DNA of 64,000 nt from Phragmites australis (Eukaryota; Streptophyta; Magnoliopsida; Poales; Poaceae), in contig NC_084932.1 in the NCBI RefSeq assembly GCF_958298935.1, positions 19,013,501 to 19,077,500 of the forward strand, in the 5' to 3' direction. Position numbers and translations under genes: made by a program. Below the pieces are notes generated by a model. The model made no database searches, was not told where the DNA came from, and saw nothing but the letters and a program-made list of their open reading frames with translations. Below, one piece after another: positions 11,960 through 28,069 of the stretch (its first letter is position 1; each line of letters begins with the position of its first letter).

Positions 11960-14435
11960 TGTTAGAAAAATAAGCCACCAGCGAAAGCAACGGATAGATT
12001 TACCGAGATGATACACATGATTACAGACGACACCAGAGGCACAGTGTTTGTTAACGAGGTTTAGCCAAAGTCTACATCTCCGGAGCATGACCACGAGCAC
12101 TCCTCCCTAATTAGCAACACCGGCCGCTTCCCAGGGTTCCCGTAGACTTACTATCCCCTGCGAATCTGTCACTATGCCGTCATGGTTACAAACAGCGGGC
12201 CTCCTCTCATATTTATGAGGAGGCCTGGATATAGGAGTCCTAATAGGTTTCCACTAGAGTCCTACTAGGATTCTATCTTGTACCACTAATACAACATAAA
12301 GTCCTATATGTAACCAACTCCATACAATTATTCGACACATATCCAAGAAACTCCACCTTGGCAAATAATCTGTCATCTTGAAGTCGTCATGCGCGAACCT
12401 CTATGTACATCGGACTTGAGTTGTCACCTTTGCCGCTCAACGAGAGCTGCCTGATGAGTTTTACTCAGACTCACCGCCTTCCAGAGACTCTGCTATCCCT
12501 ACAACTTCAGTCTCCATGACTCCACCTGCAACTGAGCATCTTTCTCTTCTATCAACACAATCTCTTTAAGCGAAATCAGATTCCTCTTTAGCTTTGACAC
12601 GTGTCTGACTCCCCGAAGCACACAACTCCATTATAGATCTTGATTTTGATAGTACCTTACTCCAACAGCACGGTAGCCTGCATCGTCACATAAGTAGATA
12701 CAACTAGAATCGCCAGATTCCCTGTTAGGCATCACATGAAAAAACCAACTGAATCTGATATCCACGCTCCCAATTGACTGCTTCTTGATACTGAGAAATC
12801 CAATGTTGCTTTCCGAGCCACACATAGAAATTGCCACACTAGCATTGCTCTTTCACCTGACTGTTTAGGTTACGATTCTCCGACGTCTTACACCGTAGCC
12901 TCCTGCAGTCCCAGACCAACCAGATTACTGCAGCTGCAAGTAAAGATCTCCACAATCTCTACTTCCTTCCAATTCAGCCCTTGAAGCTTCTTCACGCCCA
13001 TCGATCCACACTTCAGAAACCCGTACGTGTACAACTCGAATTGATCCGTGCCCTTGCTGATTTGGAAACACGCAAGCTCTCTCCAATGCCATCCTGCATC
13101 CTGTGCTCGCGCCACGTGTTGCCACGCTACAGAGAATAACCACCACTAGCCCTCACGCTCCTATATCGCTATTGCCAGTCTCTTCATCTCTGCCACCGCG
13201 GTATGACTGGCCTATTGCCGCTAGCTTGTCCGCCCTGCATCACAGTATGTTCACCCTCCAAGTGAACTATCTGCCAGCCTTCATTGGACCGTCTGCCATG
13301 TGCCCGCAAACTGTCCGGCCACCACTGTCGAACTCTCATCAGTCGTCATGTGTATCACGACCAAACACCATCGACATCCGATGCTCATCACCGAGCACCG
13401 CAACACCGGCCTGAGGTTTGGTCAACCGGTCGACTGCCTCTCCTCCGCCTGGTGCAATATTCATCAGCGTCTCTGTGACCTCCTGTCGCGCTCCAACACC
13501 TGCGCACCTCGTGCACGGCCACACGACACGACTTGTCACCTGTACGCTAATCCATCCAGCGACTGACCAAAACTACGATCTCATCTCACTGAACACCAGA
13601 CTAATCACCCTAGTCTGGTGGCCTAGCGCGAGCACACGGAGGCAGTAGCAAGAGGCGGCTCGGCCTGTGGTGTGCTCGGCAAGGCGGCTTGGACGGCTGG
13701 TCTGGGTGCACGGTCCTGCGGGTGAGGCTCATCTAATGGCAGGGTGCGTGGACCAAAGTGCGGCATGGCATGATGGCTGCTTGATTAAAAGAATCATGCA
13801 TGCATGCATGTGCCATGCGAGGAGGCTGCATGCGAGATCGGTATTAAAAAAGAAAAAGGAATGCATGCAGATTCACATGTTGCATGTGAGAGGATCTCAT
13901 AGGTGGTTCGATCCAATTTGGACTCTACGTTTTGGCGGTGCGTGACAGACCCGGACACGTGTGGTTGAGAGGCATTCGGGTGGAGGACCTGGTGGACCAA
14001 TGTGTGGACAGGAGTCTAGATCGGATGACGCTGAGCCGTGCGGGAGCTTGGGCGGCTCGAATGGGCGTGCGTCAGTGGAGTCCGAGTCGGTAGGCTCCTG
14101 TACTGACTAGGATTTGGTCCATGTGGCAACCAGATGCATGCGCTCACATGACCTGGCAGAGTGCTGGAGAGGTCCAGACGTTCCACGGTGGAAGAACAGT
14201 ACAGACGGAACTGTACAGCTGGTGGACTCGGATAGTTTCAAATTTAGAGGCCATGGGAGCCTAAGCACGCGCTGAGACCGTTGGGAGATGGTGTCAGGTC
14301 GGGTACGCGTGGCTTCTGAAGGTGGGCAGAGTCTGGTGACGCACGTGGTCTCGTGGGTTGTATAGGGCGGTTTGACGACGATAAGCGGGTTCAGTAACGG
14401 ATCCGGACAGACAATTATTCGACACATATCCTACA
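11960..14435 (-). mobile_element. Non-autonomous LTR retrotransposon in DHFR-TS intron 1
   Basis: The element begins TGTTAGAAAAATAAGCC and ends ATATCCTACA, flanked by a perfect 5-bp duplication GTTGC (11955-11959 and 14436-14440). The left LTR is about 11960-12348. Its outer-end word CAATTATTCGACACATATCC recurs at 14413-14432, but the rest of the right LTR is missing. On the minus strand a Copia-like LTR-adjacent sequence (TTTGCCAAGGTGGAG) precedes the left LTR. The interior has GC-rich open frames without gag or pol domains, so it depends on other elements. Orientation relies on that junction. Confidence 0.7.
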
Positions 14436-14905
14436 GTTGCTATTGGTACTTCTCTGTCAGTGGTAAAGGTGTTGGGTCTGCAGGGTCATGCACTCTTAGG
14501 ATTTCTTGGGGTGCGTGCAAAGTACATACTAGTACCAAAGTTCTGTGCCGGCAATCTATTATATCTATTTAGTTGTAACATGGCCTTTGTTAAAATTCAA
14601 CTCCTTCCCCAATTTAGGATGAACTTGTAATCTTGTGCAGCATTTTGGATGCACATATCAGGATGCTTTGCTGTCTTCTCTTGCTTTAACCAGTTCACTG
14701 CTTTATATTGTTCCATTGCTGCAATAGTGTAACCAACCATGGTGATTTTTTTTATTTTTAGTTCAGGGTCCAGATGTTAGTTGCAGAGGTGCTCAGAGCA
14801 GGAGCGTACATCTCTAGGTTTTCTCGACATGCACACAAAGTATATACATACTAGCAAAATGGATCGTGGTAGCCTTTATCTTGTAACATGCTTTTCCGTT
14901 ATAAT

Positions 14906-14972
14906 AAAGTACAGCTTCTTGACTTGTAGGACAAGACCTACAAGTCAAGAAGGATCATGTGGACTGTACTTT
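14906..14972. repeat. Fold-back hairpin in DHFR-TS intron 1
   Basis: Perfect 16-bp arms CTTCTTGACTTGTAGG (14915-14930) and CCTACAAGTCAAGAAG (14937-14952) enclose a 6-nt loop. A further outer 9-bp pair AAAGTACAG (14906-14914) / CTGTACTTT (14964-14972) is separated by an 11-nt bulge on one side only. The transcript of the host intron would form a stable stem of about 25 bp. No known family was identified. Confidence 0.85.
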
Positions 14973-15349
14973 GTGGAACAAATTGTAGGAGAATATTACT
15001 GAACACCTGTTTTGTGGATGCTTTCATTGACTTTTGATGGTTCTGTACCTTTTCTTTTTTCCCATTTTAGTAGAGTTTTCGAAAACATGATGACTTATGC
15101 ATACAGTTGCTTGTATTAAATTCTGGAAAATACCGGGGCCTTTGCAGTTTAAATTCTGTTTACATTTCTGTATGATTTAATTTGCAATGGTTGATCAAAT
15201 TCCCCGCTTATATTCTGCTCCCTCAAATTCAGGCTACAAGATCTTCCAGCATTGGTTGTTCACCCATTTCTCGATTTAAAATCCCTCAATTTCTGGACGT
15301 GCGCAGAAAACTAAAGTTTGAGTGCTTTAATCAATCCCGACTAATAGCG

Positions 15350-19664
<4,315 letters not shown>

Positions 19665-20600
19665 TGGTAACATTCTGTCGTTGCTACTGATAGATAATCT
19701 TTTTCTTTTGTCATTCTAAGTTTGTTTACTCGCTGGTATAAGACTAGAAGTGCCAGTGCTTCTGGCTGTTAGTAGTGCATTGAGCTGGATCTTATCCATC
19801 AGTGTACTGCTCTTTTAGTCCATGATATTAGAGTTGTGCTGGAAGTGTACACTGGCCTTTTCATCCATGATAACTCATCACCCACAATCCTGATTACCAA
19901 GCTAGAACAAGCAGCATATAGACTACTAATTTTTTTGCTACATATACAAAGTACAAGCATTGCTTTCCCTTGACTTCCGTTGTACCCTTCAATTTCGCAG
20001 GTTTCGCAGGTGGCTCAGCTGGAGCCTCTGTCAATGAGCTTGGGAAATTACTCGGACCACTATTATAAGTAAATTAACCGAACATCGCACTAGCCTTTTT
20101 TCGGTGATGGTGCTGAATGTTCATTGGGAGACGTTCTCCGCCTATTTGCAATTATGGTTTGGTTGTGGAACCGAACTTTACAAAACTGGCTCCCCTTTTA
20201 TTTGGAAGCCAGCAGTGATGACTTTGTGAGCGAGAGCTGCTTTGGGTACACCCTGTTGGAAGGGCCAACTGGTGTGTGCCCCGTGAGACCCATGTAACTC
20301 AAATCGTTTGCTTGTTAAAACTCCATACTGTCTGGTATCTGGTTGTCTACATCACATGTGCGCTGATTATATTTCAGCAGAAGACAACGGCTTGCAGGTT
20401 TTTTAAGCTGAAGCTCTGCTGCACCTTTTCTTCTGTTGTGGCGGAGAAATGTGACTGCCGTGCTTGACGAAGGCACTAAAAATGGCTGCGCTTGCAGTTG
20501 GAATAAAAATGAAATCTGGAACCTTCCTTTTTCAACGTTAGTATTAAGCTGAAGCCAGGCCAACTAAAAACCGTGCTGCTCTTGCAACGTGCAGAAGCTA
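19665..20600 (+). other. DHFR-TS 3' UTR and downstream flank
   Basis: Sequence after the stop codon has no further coding frame. No clear polyadenylation signal stands out; the transcript end is probably within about 700 bp of the stop. Nothing else was recognised. Confidence 0.4.
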
Positions 20601-20653
20601 GCATGGTTGGCTTGGTCCGATTTTCGGGCTCGACCAGGTAGGCTGAGCGAAGG

Positions 20654-20737
20654 GACCGGTACGATGAGATCTGTTTGGAGCGGAGGAATTGACTTGACCA
20701 GTACGCTGAGATATGTTTGGAGCGGAAGAATTTCATA
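20654..20737. repeat. 42-bp tandem duplication
   Basis: The unit GACCGGTACGATGAGATCTG... at 20654-20695 is repeated with few changes as GACCAGTACGCTGAGATATG... at 20696-20737. Both contain TTTGGAGCGGA. Confidence 0.8.
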
Positions 20738-22601
20738 CGCGAGAACAAGCATTTCTTCCGTTCTGTCCCGGTTCCCTCTTGTCAGGATACAGAACCTCAC
20801 TCATCGGAGTAGTTTTCGCATGGGAAGCGAATATGGCTTTTGCCTCGTCAAGGCAATCACGTTGTTCCATGCGAGGGGATGTTGGAGGTTGGAGCACGCA
20901 CGGCCGCTGCCAAGGGACGCACTCTCGGAGTAGGGAGGGCACGAGCGAGAGTTGGGACGCCTCCTCTCCGATGCAGCCGAACGGAAGTTGGTTGTTGCCT
21001 GCTGGCCCTTGGACGGACCGAGCAGCCACAGCCAGGCAACTTCGGCCGATTGGTCCAAGCTGCAGAAAGGGAATATAAAATTTTCGAGGGGCTGAAGGGA
21101 TAAAGAATTGCCCTGTGTAGTGCAGCCTGCCCCGCCCAAAGATGTCTAAATGACCGTGTTTACTGGGCGCACGATCCAGGCACGGTCCAAGCCGAGGCGA
21201 GATGGGTCGGGTCGGCACGGTATGAGGTTATAGGTCGTGCTTGGACTGAGCGCGCGGCATTGTCAGCCACGGACACGACACGGCTAGTCACGATCCGGTC
21301 CGGCACGTATGGGTCTGACTATTTTCTAGTTTCTATTTATTTTTTAATTTGGAGTTATTTTTTATGTATTTTCTATATTTTTATCTATTTTCTGTATATT
21401 TTAAATTTTGTAGCTATTTTTTTATTTTATCGAGCCGACTGTGCCGATAAGCCGTCCGTGTGCCGTTGGGCCACCTATGGTGCCGTGCCCGTCGGACCGG
21501 TCGTGCCGCCAAATCGCAATCGTACCCAAACTGACCCAACAAGACACGATGGCCGACGGATTGTGCCGTGAGCTGAGGAGGAGGCATGCAAACCAGCATG
21601 ACACGATCCTTTACCGTAATCGGGCCGTTCGAGACGTACTGTAGCTGAACCTGTAACAAACCAACCCGAATGATCCATTTGACCATCTCTGCTTTCGCCC
21701 TTTGACCGCCTCGACCAGTCCGCCCGCCCCGGAGCCAGCGGGCAGTATGGATGCTGCAGGGAAGGCTATTTTACTGCGAACACCTTGAGTTCATCTGGAT
21801 TCTGCTATTTGTCTTAGTCTTATTTCTTCCTTTTAGGATTACAAGGATTAGTCTTATTCCTCCTGCTGGGGGGAATTATGAACGGGCGTTAATTTACTTC
21901 GACCTAAGTGATATTTGCTCAACCGGTTATTTATTTTTACGCGGACCTTGGGCGTTTTCTCTAATGAAATTTAAGTTGAGAGAATGAGTCGCAGCTGGCT
22001 CGTACGCAAGGAGTGGCTGGATGGACCTATTCCGCGAAAATGCAAACCATTGAACCCATTGCGACGAACATCACCTTCTGAGAATATCTTCATGACACGA
22101 ATTTTGCATGGGTTCTTCAAGCAACTGCATTTCAACCAATCGACGCTTGCTATCGGGTATAAATGGAAGTAGTTGGCCGGTACTCATTGTGAAGCTATGA
22201 TACTGCATATTCTTGTCATCATTTCTTGCAGTCGGGTACAAATAGGCAATATTGCTTTACCGTACGCCCGTGATGCTATACTTTTTTTATTTCGAAGAGG
22301 GCATTAATGAATTATATTAAAGTGATGACAATGATTACAACATGGTATTACAAAAAGATCTTGGAGACTAAGTTATATAAACATAGGCTATAATTCTCAT
22401 CTTCAAGTTGACACGTATCTCCATCACCTTAGGATCTCGTCGAACCTGCGAGAGCACGTGAAGACGAAGAACACTGAGGACAAGACATACAAGATTTACC
22501 AAAACAAAATAAAAAGGTTCCAAACCTTGGATCACCGCAAGAGATGTGTGCAGACGAGCGCAACCTCAATACTAATCAACTCTAGCATGCGCAAGAGTGT
22601 A
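20738..22601. other. Repeat-derived intergenic DNA with a hAT/MITE-like block
   Basis: 21148-21600 has GC-rich ends full of CGGCACG/CGTGCC words around an AT-rich core (21310-21430). This composition is typical of a grass DNA-transposon family with poorly conserved ends; I could not fix terminal repeats. The remainder has short open frames with no motif. A word near 22199-22229 (CATATTCTTGTCATCATTTC) recurs in diverged form near 27260. Confidence 0.3.
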
Positions 22602-23227
22602 ACATCTTGAATTTTAGCATATTAATTAATTACAAATTTCTCTTCAAATTAAAACTTTTTATGATTAATTAAGCTAACTAAAATCAAAGAATTATGTATA
22701 TGAATATATATATATATATATATACTTGTATGTATATATTCATATATGTTAGTTTGGCTAAGAATTTCAAAATGCACTACGATAATTTCTAAACTTCTCC
22801 GTGCATTGAATTGGTTCATACACATTGATTTGAGGTTTTTATGGCTCTTTGTGTGGAGATTTGAAATTGAATGTCTCTAAATTTCAAATCTACTATTAGT
22901 TTTCCTTCAACTCAAATCAAAATGAATTTAAATCCTCTCCTGAATCTCAAAATCCAATCCAATCCATTTTATTCAAATTGAATCTTTGCAATCTAGTTTC
23001 AATTCCAAATAATTTTATTCGAAACATCAATAAATCTCATTTCAATTCAAATATATTCAATTGAATCATCCAAATCCGATCCATTTCATATTACTCAAAT
23101 TGAACTTTTACAAGTCAAGATCAAATTCATTTTCATTCATTGATTTGTCATACATACTCTCTCACTCTCTCTCTCTGTGTTACTACACGGCCACCAGCCA
23201 CCCAGCACCAGCAGCTAAAGGGATCGG

Positions 23228-24909
23228 TGACGTCCTAATATGGGGTGAATTAGGATATTTAAAACTATTTTGGCTCCAAAAATAACATAAGATAAACCTA
23301 TATCAAATTCTATCTAGATGTACTCTAGATTTATCTAGTATGTCTACTCTACTGATCAAAGCACTTGCAATCTATCTAAGAAGGTAAATTGAAAAATTGT
23401 AAATATGAAAACGTAAATGAGGTAGAGAGAGCAAACTCGGCATAAGGATTTTTTTCCCCCATAGTATCGATGGCATGAATGTCACCCCTAATCCACATTG
23501 AAGCTCCACAAAAAATATGCTCTCGGTCGGCACCCGATCACGACCTTTGAGCCACCAAATCACAAAGACAAGACCTCCTCCCGAATGAGCCACCAAGGCA
23601 AAGTCTCACCACTAGCCACTCTTCCGGTTCCTTGCCATCGTGATCACTTCGGAGCTTAAGCCACAAAGGTAAGGGTCCCCGCATCCTCACACAATCGCCT
23701 TACCATCGCTTCACACCAAGTCGAAGGGTCAACACCGGATCAAGCTTGCTGACAAGTTAACAAGACTCCAAGGTGCTTGCGTATCAAGAGGTACACTGTT
23801 GGATCACTCCTTGATCCACTCTCTAGGCAGCAATCACATAGCAACACACTCTCTATGCCTATAAACACTAATCACTCTCTAATAGTGTGCTTAATCGTCT
23901 TGGATGATCACTTTAAGCACTTTGGTGGCTTGAATGTCTTCTCAGGTGTATATGAACTTCTCAGGACTTCAATAGCACGTCACACCATCAAATGACTGAG
24001 TGGAGGGGTATTTATAGCCTTAAATCCGCGCACTAGCCGTTAATCCAATGGCTTAGAAAAGTTGTCAACACCGGTGTTAACAATAGTACTAACATCGAAT
24101 CATCCAGTGAGTACACTCTCACAAACTAGTCGATGAAACCCTCCACTCAAGCCTTTTTGAACACCGGATTATCCTGTGATGACTTACTGAACACCGGACA
24201 AATACACCGAATTATTCTATGTGCATATGTTCATTTTGGAGCTCTCTGAAAATAATAGTCCGGTGTGTTTATTTTATGAACATTGGATCATCCGGTGAGT
24301 ATAGCAGAAGAAACTATTCGTTAGAACCCACTTAGACTCATCTATGAACACCGAATTATCCTGTGATAACTTACTGAACACCAGACACATGCATCGGATT
24401 ATCCTATATGCATATGTTCATTTTAGAGCTCTCTAGCAATAATTGTCCTGTGTGTTCATTTTATTAACACCAGATCATTCGGTGAGGCAAAAGACTCCAC
24501 TTCAAACTTTCTGTGAACATCAGACTGTTTTTCATTGTTCTCACTAGATTATCCGGTGTAGCATCAGACTAATTTTGATGCGAGCACTGGATTATCGGGT
24601 CAGGTAAATTTTAGCAGAACAACGTTATGTATTTTGGGCATAAGTTTTCACTTCGAACTCCGATTTTGATGATCTTGGACTCTATAGAAAGCTTGTAAAA
24701 ATCTCTACAAGATTATATAGAAATCCATCCCATTTGATCACATCAAAATTGAATAAGTCCAATTCATTCATTTATTTGTTCCGGCTTCGGTGAATTTTCT
24801 TTTGTTGTATTCATGAGACCTACTAAAGCATATACTTGACAAGCATTAACTATATTGTCATTAACCACCAAAATCACAATCATAGCCTAATAGGGCCATT
24901 TTCGCTACA
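23228..24909 (-). repeat. Sirevirus-type LTR (solo or truncated)
   Basis: The left end reads TGACGTCCTAATATGGGGTG and the right end ATTTTCGCTACA, so the minus strand starts TGTAGCGAAAATGG. The layout parallels the Sirevirus LTRs at 49877 and 59949: a GGGGTGAATTAGG-like opening, a long run of diverged words of the form ACACCGGATTATCCTGTG (24060-24600), and a final CATTAACCACCAAAATCAC-like passage. No internal region adjoins it. I see no matching 5-bp duplication, so the left border could be up to 15 bp further left. Confidence 0.5.
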
Positions 24910-26039
24910 GCAATAGCCAAAGATCACCGCGCCGCCACTATCCTCCTATGTCACACCATAGCACTGGTGTTCACTCCTCTGATATTTTTAGCAGGCAACC
25001 AAAACTAACTTGCCCTTCTCCTCCCTTCGTTCACCTGTAAGCCTTTGCTCCTCCTCTCCCCACCATACATACACACCTACACACAATCATAGCACACACA
25101 AGCATACACAAGTGACAGCAACAACACGGGTCCCAACACTGCCTCCTCCACCGCCGTGCTATGACTCATGCACGCGCACGCTCGGCCGCACTGCCATCGA
25201 GCTGGGTCCATGCCATTCGAGCTCGCATGCGCCATTGTCCACTGCAGCCATGTAACAGTGCCGTCTAGCCGCTACGCGACCGTCCCAGCCTCCCCGCGCA
25301 TGTCGTCGTGCCGCTGCATTGTGCTCTACGCCGCTGAGTCGCCATGCTTGACCTCCTCCAGCCACCACCATCTCGACCAACACCACAATGAGCTTCCCCT
25401 CTTGCCTCACCCTCGACACCCTCCTCTGCCCCTCCTACGCTGTGCCGTCCTACCCGCATGTTGTTGCCGCTGCACCCTTCGCTCCCCTGCACAAGGTCGC
25501 CGCGTTGCACCTCCATCCTTTCATAGCTAGGCCTTAAGCCGAGCCGCAGTCGTGCTGCCACTCGTGCATCCTCCTACGCCACCGTCTCGATCGCCATCGT
25601 GCCATGCATGCCTCTCCCACACCGTGTACACGCACCGCACTGTAGCGACACTCACACTATGTCGCTCCGCTGACCCCGGTCATGCTCTAGCCTGCGCCGT
25701 CACTCCAGTCTTCTCTCCACCGTCCCGACCTTCCTCTCTATTGGTCCGCACCGTCGCGCCACCCTCGCATCGTTGGCTCATGCTAACACTTGGCCGAAAC
25801 CTTCTCCACCGCGCCGCTGACTTGCCTTCCTCTCCATCCAGCCGAGAAAACCCGCCGCTCTTTGGCCTTCATCTCTCCCGGTACCCCATCCCCGTATCCA
25901 GTCGCGCCAGCCTCTTGGTCGAAGTTCACCGCCAGCAAGTTCGGCCCGTCTCCATCTCCACCGCCGTCTTCTCCCCTGGCCGATCATCTCCATTTGGGCT
26001 CCCACTCCCTCACTCCGGTCTCCCTCTCCCTCCCTCCCT

Positions 26040-26045
<6 letters not shown>

Positions 26046-26113
<68 letters not shown>
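26046..26113. repeat. (CT)34 microsatellite
   Basis: An uninterrupted CT dinucleotide run of about 68 bp, preceded by CCCT repeats from about 26020. It produces artificial Ser-Leu repeat readings in every frame. Confidence 0.95.
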
Positions 26114-26116
<3 letters not shown>

Positions 26117-26850
26117 CCTGAGCGCCTCACGGCCGCACCAACCTTATCTCTTGGCCTCACCTCCCCTCATTGCCTTGTGGGCCCGTTGGCCGGACCGGCC
26201 CACAAGTCCATGGTGAATCAACCACCCGAGCTCCCCTCCGGTCCACCGGCCTATACACCACGTTCACCAAACAATGTAGCCCACCAACCCATGGCTCCGG
26301 TCTACCGTGGAGTCCACTCACAAATCTCCCTCCGGTTCACAAATCCATGGACCAAGTTCGTAGAATAGTGTTCTTTTCTAATTTCTAGGATTTCTTTTAC
26401 GGCAAATGTTCTGTTGTCTATAAATCCTTCGTTTCAACTCTGATTTTGATGATTCTTTTGCTGAAATTCATCTAAATTCGAGATCTACCTGTCTATCGCA
26501 GTGTGATATCCTTTAGGGCCGATTTGGCTTTTCATTTGGTGTTAATTGTTTCTTCTCTAGTAGTCCACTATTGATCGTAGTCGCGTTTGCAGAATCAGAA
26601 GACTTCGTGGAGAATGTGGAAGATCCAAACTTTGACCAAGATTTTGAAGCAGACTTCGGAGAAGGCAAGTTCTATTTTCTTGATCATATTAAACCTATAT
26701 TTTCAAATAATCTACATAATCAATTAAAGCTAGACTTATTATCACATGTGCTATGTATCGCGTTTTCTTCAAACTACTTATAGTAGCTAATCCTATCAAC
26801 ACTGTCATGCCTTACATGTCATCATCCAGAATACATATCACTCTAGGAGT

Positions 26851-27324
26851 ACTGTTATTAAATATATTAATGATGGACGCCGCCTTGATATCTAACATGC
26901 TTAGGATGGAATACACCTGTTCGTAAATGTTGCTTTTAAAATACGTCTCTTCAGAGATATCGATTAACTGTTATCAATGATAACTCATATACCATGAATC
27001 TTTGATTGTTATAAATTCTGTGATGGTTGTGAAATCTTTGATGTTGTGTGGAATATGGCAGGAAATGTATAAAAATAGGTGAAAACTGTTTTGACGGGAG
27101 CAAATGGGATAGTCCTCAGAGTTGGAGGCCATCTCATACGTTGGGGGTTTGAGGTGATACTCATTGCCAACACTGAAGATGCCTGCCCCGGCCACTTAAA
27201 CACCATGTGCTCCATGTGTTTCATGATGCTATACTTTTTAATCACTTACGAATTGATTATGCATATTCTTTTCATCATTTCTTGTGTAGCTAGTTGATGG
27301 TGGCTATTTCAATGATATTTTCAT
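26851..27324. other. Intergenic, nothing recognised
   Basis: AT-rich DNA between the Gypsy-like block and the MITE upstream of 6PGDH. It ends with the TSD at 27316-27324. Confidence 0.35.
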
Positions 27325-27613
27325 AGCAAAATTTGCCACATGACACTCAAAATGTTTGGCTTTTGCTGAAAGATATAAAAAATCTGATCTTTGCTGTTTG
27401 ACACTAAAAAATTGTGTATAGTTGCTAAAGGACACAATTTAGTGTCTTTTTTTTTAGCAAAGATCAATTTTTTTCAACATTTGTTGCTGGACGCTACATT
27501 GTGTCTAGCAACAAATGTATACAATTTTGTAGTATCATACAATAAAGATTAGTTTTTTTAAGTGTCTCTCGGCAGAAGCCACATATTTTGAGTGTCATAT
27601 GGCAAATTTTTCT
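27325..27613. mobile_element. Mutator-type MITE with long TIRs
   Basis: Terminal inverted repeats of about 45 bp: the left begins AGCAAAATTTGCCACATGAC and the right (minus strand) begins AGAAAAATTTGCCATATGAC. Both continue CACTCAAAAT. A perfect 9-bp target-site duplication TATTTTCAT lies at 27316-27324 and 27614-27622; 9 bp is the Mutator superfamily length. At 289 bp there is no coding capacity. The interior contains GCAAAGATC and ACAAATG words in inverted order, so the whole element nearly folds on itself. It ends about 380 bp upstream of the first ATG of the 6PGDH locus. Confidence 0.9.
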
Positions 27614-28069
27614 TATTTTCATCCAAGTCCAATCTGATGACTTAAGAGCGAAAAAGAAAAAAAAAATCGACAGAAGGTCTACAATTTTCTTAAAAACCTA
27701 TTTCTTGAATTACCCCAAACTCCAAAGACCCAACCAAAATCCCAAACCATATTTCTATCTCTTACACCTATTTCTTCACAAGACTCGTCTAATATAGCGT
27801 TAGAGAGCGATTACCGCTGATATAGATCTCTCACATATCAACGCACATGTAAGTGACAGCTGTCCTGACATACCGGTTCCCCATCTTCTCCTCCCCTTCC
27901 CTTCCCCACTCTCCTCTCCACCGCCACCTCGTCGCCGGAGGCAAACCCTAGCTAGCGCCTCCGCGCCCCACCAAAACCCAGCCCTAGCCGCCGATGGACT
28001 CCCCGGCGCCGTCCCCGCCGCGGTGGCGCAGTCCCTCCGCCACGCATCGGGCTTGCGAGCCTCGCCACC

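Larger units (their letters stand above)
22602..26850 (+). mobile_element. Gypsy-like LTR block, interrupted
   Basis: The text begins TGTAACATCTTGAATTTTAG, a start typical of grass Ty3/Gypsy LTRs. It is AT-rich to about 23200, then interrupted by the LTR at 23228-24909. It resumes as GC-rich, CT-rich DNA (24910-26370), then a segment near 26590-26760 coding acidic residues (EDFVENVEDPNFDQDFEADFG) that I associate with grass Gypsy LTR/leader sequence. No gag, pol or clean TSD was found. The open frames of 25010-26370 are low-complexity Pro/Ser/Leu readings and not believable genes. Confidence 0.35.

Noticed and set aside
20733..21218. 161-codon minus-strand frame and overlapping plus frames
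   Set aside because: GC-rich repeat-derived DNA. All frames are open by composition and no domain was found.
22704..22724. TA repeat forming a palindrome with flanking GTATATGAATA
   Set aside because: A simple microsatellite; the pairing follows from its composition.
25168..26368. Proline/serine-rich frames of 120-192 codons
   Set aside because: They are created by CT repeats and GC-rich LTR-like DNA, with several overlapping frames equally open and no conserved motif.
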